Shown: piece after piece, positions 9,396 through 18,986 of the stretch
Position numbering within the stretch: position 1 is the stretch's first letter
How the letters are laid out: the number at the start of each line of letters is the position of its first letter
Assembly: GCA_016716465.1 (NCBI GenBank)
Contig: JADJWH010000004.1
Coordinates: 310,001 to 374,000 of the forward strand
Origin: Gammaproteobacteria bacterium
GTDB taxonomy: Bacteria; Pseudomonadota; Gammaproteobacteria; SZUA-140
Direction: 5' to 3'
Length of the DNA stretch: 64,000 nucleotides
Notes under the pieces: generated by a model
The model's input: only the letters and a program-made list of their open reading frames with translations
Database searches by the model: none
Told to the model about the DNA's origin: nothing
Made by a program: the position numbers and the translations under genes

Positions 9396-10703
9396 TCAGG
9401 CATGGGGAAGCTTGTCCATACACGCATAATAAAAACCGTCCATACCGTCCTCGCCGGGAAGGATCTGTCTCCCCGCGGATACCGCCCTCCCCCATCGCGC
9501 CTCCAGCCGCCGCGCGACCGCATCGGAATGCCGTGCCAGAAAACGGGCAATCTGTCCGTCATTTTCCTCGGGAATGATAGAACAAGTCGAATACAAGAGC
9601 ACACCGCCCGCCTTCAGCATGGTCCACGCCGCCTCGAGCAGGCGTTCCTGCTGCGCGACCAGGGGCGCGATGTCCGTGTCCCGGCGCAGGCGCTTGATGT
9701 CCGGGTGCCGGCGGATCACGCCTGACCCCGAGCAGGGGGCATCGAGCAGGATGCGGTCGAACGGATGCCGGTCCCACCAGTCCTCGGGCGCACCGGCGTC
9801 GCCATTCACCAGCGTCGCGGCCAGATCGAGCCGCGCGAGGTTTTCCCGCACCCGCTGCAGGCGCGCCGCGTCCCGGTCCAGCGCGACCAGGGCCTCGAGT
9901 TCGGGTTGCCGTTCGAGGATGTGGGCCGTCTTGCCGCCCGGCGCTGCGCAGGCATCGAGGATACGCTCCCCGGGCCGGGCCGCAAGGAGTCCCGCCGCCA
10001 GCTGTGCGGCGGCATCCTGCACCGAGACCCGGCCCGTGGAAAAACCGGGCAGGCGTTCCACATCGACCGGCCGCTCGATCACCAGCGCCTCCGTGCCATG
10101 GGGATGAACGGCGGCGGCGATGCCCGCGGCCGCGAGCTCATGCAGATAATCGTCCCGCCCGCCACGGAGCCGATTGACGCGCAGACACATGGGCGGGCGC
10201 TCGTTGTTACTCTGGGCTATGCGCCGCCAGTCGTCAGGCCATGCCGCACGGATGCGATCGAACAGCCAGCGCGGATGCGCCAGCGCGGTCGCCTCGTCGC
10301 GATCCACCTGCGCGAGTATCGCCTGCCGCTCGCGCTGAAAGCGGCGCAGCACCGCGTTGACCAGGCCGCGCGCCCACGGCTTACCCAGGCCGACCACCAG
10401 GCTCACCGCCTCGTCCACCGCCGCATGCGGGGGGATTCGTGTATGGATCAGTTGATACAAGGCGGCGAGGATGACGCAGTGCAGATCGGTATCGCGCCCC
10501 TTCAGCGGCCTGCGCACCAGCACGGCAGCCACGGCCTCGAGCCGCGGCCACCAGCGCAACACCCCGTAGCAGAGATCCTGCGCCAGGGCGCGATCACGCG
10601 GATCCGCCACCTCCAGCAGCGCCGGGGGCAGACTGACGCCGAGGGAACGGCCGGCGGCGAATACCTCCACCAGCGCCGCGATCGCCGCGCTTCTGGCATC
10701 CAT
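9396..10703 (-). CDS. rsmB: 16S rRNA m5C967 methyltransferase RsmB
   Basis: A 435-residue RNA cytosine-5 methyltransferase. An N-terminal NusB-like RNA-binding domain (about residues 1-140) precedes the Rossmann catalytic domain. SAM-binding is DACAAPGGKT and the two catalytic cysteines lie in DAPCSGSG and YSTCSIIPEEN. It modifies C967 of 16S rRNA. Length agrees with E. coli RsmB (429). It lies between fmt and the DUF4390 gene in the same leftward operon, the order also seen in Pseudomonas. Confidence 0.95.
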   Translation of the reverse strand: MDARSAAIAALVEVFAAGRSLGVSLPPALLEVADPRDRALAQDLCYGVLRWWPRLEAVAAVLVRRPLKGRDTDLHCVILAALYQLIHTRIPPHAAVDEAVSLVVGLGKPWARGLVNAVLRRFQRERQAILAQVDRDEATALAHPRWLFDRIRAAWPDDWRRIAQSNNERPPMCLRVNRLRGGRDDYLHELAAAGIAAAVHPHGTEALVIERPVDVERLPGFSTGRVSVQDAAAQLAAGLLAARPGERILDACAAPGGKTAHILERQPELEALVALDRDAARLQRVRENLARLDLAATLVNGDAGAPEDWWDRHPFDRILLDAPCSGSGVIRRHPDIKRLRRDTDIAPLVAQQERLLEAAWTMLKAGGVLLYSTCSIIPEENDGQIARFLARHSDAVARRLEARWGRAVSAGRQILPGEDGMDGFYYACMDKLPHA

Positions 10704-10756
10704 CCTTCACGCCCGCCTTGCCGCCGCACCGGCATGCTTCCGGATCGCGGCGCGCA

Positions 10757-11725
10757 TCAGTCCGCCCGGTCCGCACCACCGAGAACGGTACCGACCGGGA
10801 CGGCATGGGCATTGATGAAATCACCCGCCGGCATCGGGCGACCGCCCGCGAGCTGGATCTCGGTCAGGCGCAGTATGCCCGCGCCCGTCGCGACGTCGAG
10901 CCCTTCCCGGCCGGCGCGGACCAGGACGCCGGGACCGTCACCCGCGGTCGATTTTCCGGTGAGTGCATGGGCGCCCCAGACACGCAACCGCCCATGTGGC
11001 GGTAAAACGGTATAGGCCACCGGCCAGGGATTGAATGCGCGCACCCGCCGCTCCAGTTCCACGGCCGGTCGCGACCAGTCCAGCGCCGCCTCCGTCTTGT
11101 CGATCTTGGCGGCGTAGCAGGCCAGGGTCTCATCCTGCGGCACACCCGCGAGGCCTCCATCCGCGATGCGGCCGATCACGTCGATCAGCGCCCGCGCGCC
11201 AAGCACCGCCAGCCTGTCGTGCAGGCTCCCCGCCGTATCCTCCGGCCGGATGGGGCACTCATCCCGTTGCAGCATCACCCCGGTATCGAGGCCGCGGTCC
11301 ATTTGGATGATGGTGACACCCGTCCCGGCATCACCCGCGAGCAGCGCGCGCTGGATCGGGGCGGCCCCGCGCCAGCGCGGAAGCAGCGAGGCATGGATGT
11401 TGATGCAACCGTGGCGCGGGATTTCGAGCACGGCCGCCGGCAGGATCAGGCCGTAGGCCACGACGACCATCAGGTCGGGCGCCAGCGCACGCAGGGTCTG
11501 TTGTATCCCCGCCTCCCGCAGGGATTCCGGCTGAAGGACGGTCAGACCGCGCCGGTTCGCCAACAGCTTGACCGGACTGGGCTGCGGCTTGCGGCCGCGT
11601 CCGGCGGGACGGTCCGGCTGCGTCAACACCGCGGAGACGGCGAAGCCCGCATCCAGCAGCGCCGCCAGCGGTACGGTCGCGAACTCGGGTGTGCCGGCGA
11701 AGACGATGTTCATGCCGTGCTTCAT
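10757..11725 (-). CDS. fmt: Methionyl-tRNA formyltransferase
   Basis: This 322-residue enzyme formylates initiator Met-tRNA using 10-formyl-THF. The N-terminal catalytic domain has FAGTPEFA and the hallmark HASLLPRWRGAAP. The C-terminal OB-fold domain starts near residue 205. Two starts are possible, the ATG at 11725 (MKHGMNIV) and the ATG at 11713 (MNIVFAG). Neither has a strong ribosome-binding site, so the first four residues are uncertain. It is paired with def, which removes the same formyl group. Confidence 0.96.
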   Translation of the reverse strand: MKHGMNIVFAGTPEFATVPLAALLDAGFAVSAVLTQPDRPAGRGRKPQPSPVKLLANRRGLTVLQPESLREAGIQQTLRALAPDLMVVVAYGLILPAAVLEIPRHGCINIHASLLPRWRGAAPIQRALLAGDAGTGVTIIQMDRGLDTGVMLQRDECPIRPEDTAGSLHDRLAVLGARALIDVIGRIADGGLAGVPQDETLACYAAKIDKTEAALDWSRPAVELERRVRAFNPWPVAYTVLPPHGRLRVWGAHALTGKSTAGDGPGVLVRAGREGLDVATGAGILRLTEIQLAGGRPMPAGDFINAHAVPVGTVLGGADRAD

Positions 11726-11764
11726 GAGGGCTGCAAGAGGGAGTAAAGTGAACGGGCGCCGCGC

Positions 11765-12268
11765 CTACAGGGTGCGGCGCCGATATTTTTCCAGTTTCTT
11801 CTTGATCCGCTGCCGTTTCATCTCGGTGAGATAATCCACGAACAGCTTGCCCTCCAGATGATCCATTTCATGCTGGATGCATACGGCGAGCAGACCATCC
11901 GCCCTCATCTCGTACGACTGTCCGTCCCGTCCGAGGGTCTGGACCCGGATGGCGGCCGCTCGTTCCACCGTATCGTAGATGCCGGGGACCGACAGACACC
12001 CCTCTTCCATGACCTCGTTCCCTTCGCGTTCCAGAATGACCGGATTGATCAGGCACACGGGCGCATCGCGCGCCTCACTGATATCTATGACGATCAAACG
12101 CTTGCTTACATTGACCTGCGGTGCGGCAAGGCCGATCCCGGGGGCGTCGTACATGGTCTCCAGCATATCGTCGACCAGCTGGCGAATCGCGTCGTCCACC
12201 TGCGTGACCGGCTCGGCCTGAACCCGCAGACGGGGGTCTGGATAATGCAAAATGTGAAGTATTGCCAT
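11765..12268 (-). CDS. def: Peptide deformylase
   Basis: A 167-residue metalloenzyme that removes N-formyl from nascent proteins. All three signature motifs are present: GIGLAAPQ (near residue 45), EEGCLS (metal Cys) and QHEMDHL (metal His pair and catalytic Glu). It is the first gene of the leftward operon def-fmt-rsmB-DUF4390-ntrY-ntrX-trkA-trkH. The operon promoter should lie in the 144-base gap to the divergent LysM gene. Confidence 0.97.
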   Translation of the reverse strand: MAILHILHYPDPRLRVQAEPVTQVDDAIRQLVDDMLETMYDAPGIGLAAPQVNVSKRLIVIDISEARDAPVCLINPVILEREGNEVMEEGCLSVPGIYDTVERAAAIRVQTLGRDGQSYEMRADGLLAVCIQHEMDHLEGKLFVDYLTEMKRQRIKKKLEKYRRRTL

Positions 12269-12412
12269 GTGATATCACCCGGAACCGCTGAGAAATCCAT
12301 AGTTTCCTGCGACCGGTGTCTTAATATCCGCCCACGCGCGCCGATAACTACGGTACTTGGTGTAATATGCCCGCTGTTCCACAACCTGTGATGATTTAAC
12401 AAGGCAAGTCAG

Positions 12413-13480
12413 ATGTCAAACAAACGCCTGTTTTTGCGATTGATACTTCCGATTGCGCTGGTCTTCAGCGCAAATCTGCCGGCTGATGCCCTGAAGCTGG
12501 CCCCCGATCATCCGGATGAATACGTGGTCGTCAAAGGTGATACCCTGTGGGACATTTCCTCACGCTTCCTGCAGGACCCCTGGCTTTGGCCCGAGATCTG
12601 GCAGATCAATCCCGCCATACAGAATCCTCATCTGATTTACCCGGGCGACATCATACGCCTGAAATATATCGATGGAAAACCGGTGCTTACCGTTCAGCGC
12701 GGCGACGAGCATGCCGGGCTTCCGACTGTAAAGCTGTCGCCGGGCGCGCGCTATTCCTCGCTCGAGACCGCCATCCCCACCATTCCGGTCGATGCAATCA
12801 AACAGTTCCTGCTGCACCCCCGCATCGTCAGTGACGGGGAACTGGAAGCGAGTCCGTATATCGTTGCCACGGCGGATGACCATGTGATCAGCGGATCCGG
12901 CGACAAGGTCTATGTGCGCGGCCTGGATCCCGATACCGATCAGCACTCCTATAATATTGTGCGCAAGGGCAAGGTCTACCGTGACCCGGAGAATCCCAAG
13001 CACGTCCTCGGCATCGAGGCGATCGACGTCGGGGATGCGGATCTCACCGCGACCGGCGACCCCAGCACCCTCGTGATACGCAAAGCTAATCGTGAGGTAC
13101 TGAAGGGCGATCGCCTGCTCCCGCCGCTGGAGGAGGAACCGGATCAGCACTTTACCCCGCGCGCGCCGCAGGACCGCGTGGAAGGCCAGATCATATCAGT
13201 GCTCGACGGTGTCTCCCGCATTGGACGTCTGCAGACCGTGGTCATCAACCGCGGCAAGGCTGACGGCCTGGAGCGGGGACATGTGCTGGCGGTCTACCGG
13301 ACCGGCGACGAGGTGCGGGATACTGTCGGCGACGTCAAGCGCGCGGACCGCATCGTGAAACTGCCTAATGAACGCGCCGGCACATTGATGATCGTGCGCC
13401 TGTTCGATAATATCAGCTATGCGCTCGTCATGGAGGCGACGCGCGATCTGCGTATACTGGATACCGTAGAAAATCCCTGA
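12413..13480 (+). CDS. LysM peptidoglycan-binding protein, TsaP-like
   Basis: A 355-residue exported protein with an N-terminal signal peptide (hydrophobic LILPIALVFSANLPADA). One LysM domain follows at residues about 40-90 (VVKGDTLWDISSRF, INPxIxNPxLIYPGDI), then a long domain without known catalytic motifs. The same gene, next to def-fmt-rsmB, is the TsaP (type IV pilus secretin-associated) homologue in Pseudomonas. The shared context makes a peptidoglycan-anchoring role likely, but no pilus genes lie in this window. It is divergent from def and upstream of dprA. Confidence 0.82.
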   Translation: MSNKRLFLRLILPIALVFSANLPADALKLAPDHPDEYVVVKGDTLWDISSRFLQDPWLWPEIWQINPAIQNPHLIYPGDIIRLKYIDGKPVLTVQRGDEHAGLPTVKLSPGARYSSLETAIPTIPVDAIKQFLLHPRIVSDGELEASPYIVATADDHVISGSGDKVYVRGLDPDTDQHSYNIVRKGKVYRDPENPKHVLGIEAIDVGDADLTATGDPSTLVIRKANREVLKGDRLLPPLEEEPDQHFTPRAPQDRVEGQIISVLDGVSRIGRLQTVVINRGKADGLERGHVLAVYRTGDEVRDTVGDVKRADRIVKLPNERAGTLMIVRLFDNISYALVMEATRDLRILDTVENP

Positions 13481-13531
13481 CGAGGATCGTCGGGGCACAA
13501 GGATGGACACCGGCGCTCCGGCGCCGCCGAC

Positions 13532-14647
13532 ATGGATGAGATTGCCTACTGGCTCGCCTTGCTGCGCGCGCCGGGCGTCGGCCCGGCGCGTTTTCACGAG
13601 CTGCTGCGCCACTTTCCCTCGCCGCGCGCGATCTTTCAGACACCACCGCGCGAACTCGCCGCCACCGGACGAATCGCGCCCGAGACGGTCCGCTATCTCG
13701 AAAACCCGGCCTGGCCCGACGTGGAAAGGGACCTGCGCTGGCTCACCCTGCCCGGACATCATGCGCTGACCCTGCACTCGCCGGAGTATCCGCCATGGCT
13801 GCGGGAGATTCACACCCCGCCCCCGATCCTTCACGTGCTGGGGGACACCTCCTGCCTGTCAAACCCCCAGATCGCCGTGGTGGGCAGCCGCAATCCGACC
13901 CCGGCGGGACTCGAGCTCGCGCATGACTTCTCCGTCGATCTCGTCCGTCACGGTTTTGCCGTGACCAGCGGGCTGGCCGCCGGCATCGATGCCGCCGCCC
14001 ACCGTGGCGCACTGGCGGCAGAGGGGATCACTATTGCCGTGGCCGGAACCGGCCTGGACCGGGTATATCCGGCACGCCATGAAAAACTTGCCGCCGAGAT
14101 TCAACGCACCGGCGCCGTGGTTTCGGAATTTCCGCTTGGCAGTCCGCCGCTGCCGGAATCGTTTCCGCGCAGAAATCGCATCATCAGCGGACTCAGCCGC
14201 GGAACCCTGGTCGTCGAGGCCGCGCTTCACAGCGGATCTCTGATCACCGCCCGGGCCGCGCTGGAACAGGGACGCGAGGTATTCGCAATCCCCGGCTCGA
14301 TCCACAACCCCTGCGCGCGCGGCTGCCACGCGCTCATCCGGCAGGGGGCCAAGCTGGTCGAGAGCATTCATGATATTCTGGAGGAGCTGCATTCCGCGAC
14401 CGTGGCGGAACGGCCCTTGCCTCAGGATGACACGGGACCGGATGCAATGACGAATTCGCGCCTGGATGAAACAATGGCTGCCGTTCTCAGTCAAATAGAT
14501 TATGCCCCGACGGCGATTGATACCCTTATCGCGCGCACCCATCTCCCCAGCGAGCAGCTGTGCCCAATCTTGCTGGAGCTGGAAATGACCGGTCATGTCC
14601 ATACAGCGCCCGGAGGGGCTTATCTGCGACGAAGTGAAAGGAAATGA
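13532..14647 (+). CDS. dprA: DNA-processing protein DprA (Smf)
   Basis: This 371-residue protein loads RecA onto incoming single-stranded DNA during natural transformation. It has an N-terminal helical (SAM-like) region, the Rossmann-like DNA-binding core (VVGSRNPTPAG near residue 115, SGLAAGIDAAAHRGAL, FPRRNRIISGLS) and a C-terminal winged-helix DML1-like domain near residues 310-365. Length is close to typical gammaproteobacterial DprA. The start at 13532 lacks a clear Shine-Dalgarno. smg follows one base after the stop. Confidence 0.93.
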   Translation: MDEIAYWLALLRAPGVGPARFHELLRHFPSPRAIFQTPPRELAATGRIAPETVRYLENPAWPDVERDLRWLTLPGHHALTLHSPEYPPWLREIHTPPPILHVLGDTSCLSNPQIAVVGSRNPTPAGLELAHDFSVDLVRHGFAVTSGLAAGIDAAAHRGALAAEGITIAVAGTGLDRVYPARHEKLAAEIQRTGAVVSEFPLGSPPLPESFPRRNRIISGLSRGTLVVEAALHSGSLITARAALEQGREVFAIPGSIHNPCARGCHALIRQGAKLVESIHDILEELHSATVAERPLPQDDTGPDAMTNSRLDETMAAVLSQIDYAPTAIDTLIARTHLPSEQLCPILLELEMTGHVHTAPGGAYLRRSERK

Positions 14648-14648
14648 T

Positions 14649-15131
14649 ATGAAAGAAAACACGTTCGATGTCCTCATGTATCTGTTCGAGCATTGCCTCG
14701 ATGAGGATCGCTCCGTCGAACAGGATGAATCCGCCCTCAAGGGTATGCTGCGCAGTGCCGGTTTCGCCCAGACGGAAATCAACAAGGCGTTCCTCTGGCT
14801 GGAAAATCTCTCACAGTCACATGATGTTGCCGACAGTCACGACGCCGTCGCGGCCGATGGATCGTTGCGCGTCTATGCCAGCGCTGAAATGGCGAAACTG
14901 GACCGGGATTGCCGCGGTTTCCTCCATGCCCTGGAGACGCACCAGATCATTGACGCGACAGCGCGCGAGACCATTATCGAGCGCGCCATGGCGCTCGAGC
15001 TCGACGAATTCAACCTCGAACGCTTCAAATGGATCGTGATGATGGTGCTGGCCAATCAGCCGGGAAAGGAACAGGCACATCTCTGGCTCGAGACCCTGAT
15101 CTTCGACCGCAACAGCGATTGCATGCACTGA
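14649..15131 (+). CDS. smg: Smg family protein (DUF494)
   Basis: A 160-residue acidic, helical protein of the Smg/DUF494 family, whose function is unknown. It begins MKENTFDVLMYLFEH, typical of the family. The start at 14649 is chosen because AAAGGA lies 6-10 bases upstream. An earlier in-frame ATG at 14595 lies inside dprA and gives an atypical extension. Linkage dprA-smg-topA is common in Gammaproteobacteria. Confidence 0.9.
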   Translation: MKENTFDVLMYLFEHCLDEDRSVEQDESALKGMLRSAGFAQTEINKAFLWLENLSQSHDVADSHDAVAADGSLRVYASAEMAKLDRDCRGFLHALETHQIIDATARETIIERAMALELDEFNLERFKWIVMMVLANQPGKEQAHLWLETLIFDRNSDCMH

Positions 15132-15522
15132 CTCCACGCGTATGCACTGACCCGACCAATTTTCCTACCGGCGTTGCGGGAGCGGGCCTCGCGCTCACCA
15201 ATTCACCAATCCAATCAAGGCACAATCCGTCTCCGCGTGCCCCGGGAGCGGCGCCGGCCTGAACCATTGGACGATCCACGCAGTCCTAATTCATGAGCTG
15301 AATCCGGGACGTTCGGGAACGCAATGCCCGACTCCGTCAGGGGTTTAAGATTTTCAAGCGGTGACCGAAACAGCTTTGACAGTCGGTGGATCACGCCTCT
15401 AATATAGGCGCGTTTTTCTCGCCGCAACGGTCAGCACGCGATGTTTCCGCTGTGAAATACTGCGGATTGACGGCTCAACAGCTACTGGTGCATCACGGAC
15501 AATCGAGGATTCGAACGCGTCG
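15132..15522. other. 391-base intergenic region upstream of topA
   Basis: No ORF, tRNA or recognisable small RNA is supported here. The right half carries the putative topA promoter at 15376-15405. The left half is GC-rich and unremarkable. Confidence 0.5.
15376..15405 (+). promoter_or_regulatory. Putative sigma-70 promoter of topA
   Basis: A perfect -35 TTGACA at 15376-15381 is followed after 18 bases by TAATAT at 15400-15405, matching four of six -10 positions. It points at topA about 115 bases downstream. It is the best promoter-like match in the gap, called by eye only. Confidence 0.5.
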
Positions 15523-17832
15523 ATGAGCAAGCATCTCGTCATCGTGGAATCGCCAGCCAAGGCGAAGACGCTGAAAAAGTATCTGGGCAAGGACTTCAAT
15601 GTCTTCGCCTCGTACGGCCACGTGCGCGATCTGCTCCCCAAGGAAGGCGCGGTCGATCCCGAACACGATTTTTCGATGAAGTACCAGCTCATCGAAAAAA
15701 ACCAGAAACACATCGATGTCATCCGCAAAAACCTGAAAGGTGCGGAAACGCTGTATCTCGCCACCGACCCGGATCGCGAAGGCGAGGCGATCTCCTGGCA
15801 TCTGTATGAGATCCTGCGCCAGGATGCGGCGCTGCGCGACAAACCGGTGCACCGCATCGTCTTTCATGAAATTACCAAAAACGCGGTACAGGAGGCGATC
15901 CGCCATCCGCGCGACATCTCCATGAACCTCGTCAACGCGCAACAGGCGCGCCGCGCGCTGGACTATCTGGTCGGCTTCAACCTTTCGCCCCTGCTATGGA
16001 AAAAGATCCGGCGCGGACTCTCCGCCGGACGCGTGCAGAGCCCCGCCCTGCGCATGATCGTCGAGCGCGAACTGGAGATCGAAAGCTTCAAACCGCGTGA
16101 ATACTGGACCATCGAGGCCGAGAATTCCAAGGGCAAGGAACGCTTCCGTGCGAAGCTCACCCATTACCGCGGCAAGAAGCTCAATCAATTCAGCATCACC
16201 GAAGAAAAGGATGCGAGGGAAACCGAGGCCACGCTGCAAAAATCCGCCAATGGACAGCTGACGGTCATCCAGGTCGAGAGGAAACAGCGCAAGCGCAATG
16301 CCGCCGCCCCGTTCATAACCTCTACCCTGCAGCAGGAAGCGGCACGCAAGCTCGGCTTCACAGCTCAACGCACCATGCGCACCGCGCAGCAGCTCTACGA
16401 AGGTATCGACACCGGCCAGGGCGCCACAGGCCTGATCAGTTACATGCGTACTGATTCGGTCAATCTGGCCAACGAAGCGGTGGAAGAGATACGCCGGCTC
16501 ATCGCCGAACGCTTCGGCCAGGACAAGCTGCCTAACCAGCTGCAGGTCTACAAAACCAAGGCCAAGAACGCGCAGGAGGCCCATGAAGCCATCCGCCCGA
16601 CCTCGGTCTACACCGACCCGGATTCGATCAAGGAGCATTTGAGCGCTGACCAGTACAAGCTCTACCGGCTCATCTGGCAACGCACTGTTGCCTGCCAGAT
16701 GATCCACGCGACCATCAATACCGTCGGGGTGGATCTCGAGGCCGGCAAGGGCAACGTATTCCGGGCCACCGGTTCGACTATTGTCGACCCCGGCTTCATG
16801 AGCGTTTACCAGGAAGACACCGACGACGGAAAGGACGGCGAGGAACAGAATTTCTTGCCCGACCTGTCCATGGGCGAGACGGTTAAACTCGAGGCCATCC
16901 ATACCGATCAGCACTTCACCGAACCGCCGCCGCGCTATACCGAGGCCAGCCTGATCAAGGCGCTGGAGGAATATGGCATAGGACGGCCGTCCACCTACGC
17001 GGCGATTATTGCGACGCTGCAGCAGCGCGAATATGTGGTGCTAGACAAGAAACGCTTCCAACCCACCGATGTCGGCCGGATCGTCAACAAGTTCCTGACC
17101 GATCATTTCTCGCGCTACGTCGATTACGAGTTTACCGCCAAGCTCGAGGACGAACTGGACGCCGTGTCGCGCGGGGAAGAGGAATGGATCCCGCTGATGC
17201 GCTCCTTCTGGCAACCGTTCAAGCACCTGGTCGACGACAAGGAGAAATCCGTACAGCGCAAGGACGTCACCCAGGAAGCACTCGACGAACAGTGCCCCAA
17301 GTGCGGCAAACCGCTCTCCATCCGCCTCGGCAAACGCGGCCGCTTCATCGGCTGCACGGGCTTCCCCGACTGCGACTATACGCGCAACCTCGGCGACAAC
17401 GAGGAGAACAGCGGACCGGAACTGGTCGAGGGACGCACCTGCCCCACATGCAGTGGCGCCCTGATCGTGCGCAATGGCCCCTACGGCAAGTTCATCGGAT
17501 GCAGCAATTATCCCAAGTGCAAATACATCGAACCGCTGATCAAGCCATCCGATACCCAGGTCAGTTGCCCCAAGTGCCACCAGGGCAACATGCTGCAGCG
17601 CCGCTCACGGCGCGGCAAGACGTTCTATTCCTGCTCCCGCTACCCGGCCTGCGATTACGCGGTGTGGAACGAGCCAGTCGCGACTCCATGCCCGAATTGC
17701 GCCTGGCCCATCCTGACGATCAAGACCACCAAGAAGAACGGCGCTGAACTCGTGTGCCCGCAGAAAGACTGCGGCCATAGCGAACCCTACGAAGAACAGA
17801 CGGAACAGCCACGCCGCGCCGCTCAGGGCTGA
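15523..17832 (+). CDS. topA: DNA topoisomerase I
   Basis: This 769-residue type IA topoisomerase relaxes negative supercoils. The TOPRIM domain is N-terminal (VIVESPAKAKTL; TDPDREGEAISWH). The catalytic tyrosine is Tyr307 in ISYMRTDS. The C-terminal part carries four zinc-ribbon-like units starting at CPKCGKPL, CPTCSGAL, CPKCHQGN and CPNCAWPI; the first three are the classical tetracysteine type. It is shorter than E. coli TopA (865), a difference lying in the C-terminal tail. Its last 10 bases overlap the end of the convergent cysB. Confidence 0.97.
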   Translation: MSKHLVIVESPAKAKTLKKYLGKDFNVFASYGHVRDLLPKEGAVDPEHDFSMKYQLIEKNQKHIDVIRKNLKGAETLYLATDPDREGEAISWHLYEILRQDAALRDKPVHRIVFHEITKNAVQEAIRHPRDISMNLVNAQQARRALDYLVGFNLSPLLWKKIRRGLSAGRVQSPALRMIVERELEIESFKPREYWTIEAENSKGKERFRAKLTHYRGKKLNQFSITEEKDARETEATLQKSANGQLTVIQVERKQRKRNAAAPFITSTLQQEAARKLGFTAQRTMRTAQQLYEGIDTGQGATGLISYMRTDSVNLANEAVEEIRRLIAERFGQDKLPNQLQVYKTKAKNAQEAHEAIRPTSVYTDPDSIKEHLSADQYKLYRLIWQRTVACQMIHATINTVGVDLEAGKGNVFRATGSTIVDPGFMSVYQEDTDDGKDGEEQNFLPDLSMGETVKLEAIHTDQHFTEPPPRYTEASLIKALEEYGIGRPSTYAAIIATLQQREYVVLDKKRFQPTDVGRIVNKFLTDHFSRYVDYEFTAKLEDELDAVSRGEEEWIPLMRSFWQPFKHLVDDKEKSVQRKDVTQEALDEQCPKCGKPLSIRLGKRGRFIGCTGFPDCDYTRNLGDNEENSGPELVEGRTCPTCSGALIVRNGPYGKFIGCSNYPKCKYIEPLIKPSDTQVSCPKCHQGNMLQRRSRRGKTFYSCSRYPACDYAVWNEPVATPCPNCAWPILTIKTTKKNGAELVCPQKDCGHSEPYEEQTEQPRRAAQG

Positions 17833-18776
17833 GCGGTCTTGCGCGAACGCGCCGGCTGACCTGCCATCGCCCTGTCCACGGCGCTTCGATCAAGCTGCGG
17901 CGCGAACAACTCGATGAACGCGTACATATAGCCTCGCAGGTGGCTGCCGCGCCTGACCCCAAGGCGCGTGATACACGGCTCGAACAGGTGGCTCGCCTCA
18001 AGCATGCGCAGATGGATATCACGCTCCGGATCGAATGCCATCTGCGCCATCAGCCCGATGCCCAGCCCGATCTCGACATAGGTCTTGATGACGTCGGAAT
18101 CGATCGCCGAAAATACCACATTCGGCCGCAGGCCGGCGCGCTCGAACGCCTCGTTGATCTTGGCGCGCCCGGCGAAGGAAAAATCGTAGGTTACGATCGG
18201 GTATTCGGCGATCTTCTCCAGCGTCAGAGGCGTATCGCGCAGGATGGGCAACCCCGGTGGCGCGATCACGCAATGGTGCCATTCATAACACGGCATCACC
18301 ACCAGATCCTCGAACTGGTCCATTGCCTCGGTAGCGACGGCGATATCGGCAACGCCCGAGGCCGCCAGCTGGGCAATCTGAGTCGGATTGCCCTGATGCA
18401 GATGCAGCCGCACATCGGGGTAACGCTCGGTAAAGATCTTGATCACCCGCGGCAGGGCGTAGCGCGCCTGGGTATGGGTGGTCGCGATCGAGAGGCTGCC
18501 GGTCGCGTCACTGGTGTATTCATACCCGACTTGCTTGATGTGCTCGAGATCGCGCAGTACCCGCTCCGCCATCGCCAGCACTGCGCGTCCGGGTTGCGTT
18601 ATGCCCACCAGACGCTTCCCGTTACGCTCAAAGATCTGGACGTTCAACTCCTGCTCCAGCTGACGGATCTGATTGCTGATCCCGGGCTGGGCGGTATGCA
18701 GGGCATTCGCGGCGGCGGAAATATTCAGGCCACAACGTGCCACCTCGCGCAGATAACGCAATTGCTGAATATTCAT
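17823..18776 (-). CDS. cysB: LysR-family transcriptional regulator CysB
   Basis: A 317-residue LysR regulator with an N-terminal winged helix (NIQQLRYLREVA, TAQPGISNQIRQLE) and a periplasmic-binding-like effector domain. Residues such as TTHTQARY, DIAVATEA and YEWHHCV match CysB/Cbl, which activate sulfur assimilation genes in response to N-acetylserine. It is divergent from the TauE exporter and the sulfite reductase, the expected targets. Cbl or another paralogue cannot be strictly excluded. The start at 18776 directly borders an AT-rich operator-like region. Confidence 0.9.
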   Translation of the reverse strand: MNIQQLRYLREVARCGLNISAAANALHTAQPGISNQIRQLEQELNVQIFERNGKRLVGITQPGRAVLAMAERVLRDLEHIKQVGYEYTSDATGSLSIATTHTQARYALPRVIKIFTERYPDVRLHLHQGNPTQIAQLAASGVADIAVATEAMDQFEDLVVMPCYEWHHCVIAPPGLPILRDTPLTLEKIAEYPIVTYDFSFAGRAKINEAFERAGLRPNVVFSAIDSDVIKTYVEIGLGIGLMAQMAFDPERDIHLRMLEASHLFEPCITRLGVRRGSHLRGYMYAFIELFAPQLDRSAVDRAMAGQPARSRKTAQP

Positions 18777-18986
18777 GCCGGCACCATATATACAAATTTG
18801 TTATATAAATATAATACATCATTATTTTTTTGAATATAGATTGAGTGTTATAGTTTTTTCGCTCGATCAACCTTGCCGCCTCATCATGTCGTTCTGAAGC
18901 TGAACCTGGGTTATCGTGCAACTACCTGAGTTTATTAAGATAAAGCGCTTGAGTCTGGCGCCTGACCGGAACAGACGGGTGGCACG
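18777..18986. promoter_or_regulatory. AT-rich divergent control region between cysB and the exporter
   Basis: This 210-base gap is strikingly AT-rich next to the GC-rich genes, especially 18785-18860. It contains the palindrome ACAAATTTGT at 18792-18801 flanked by TATATA-type runs. It must contain the cysB promoter and probably that of the sulfur operon. Binding of CysB here is inferred from divergent layout, common for LysR regulators. Confidence 0.5.

Noticed and set aside
13532..14647. dprA as a sign of a mobile competence island
   Set aside because: Its context (LysM, smg, topA) is the normal chromosomal order and composition is unchanged.
15505..15522. GATTCGAACGCG reminiscent of a tRNA T-loop
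   Set aside because: No acceptor stem, anticodon arm or CCA-side pairing surrounds it.
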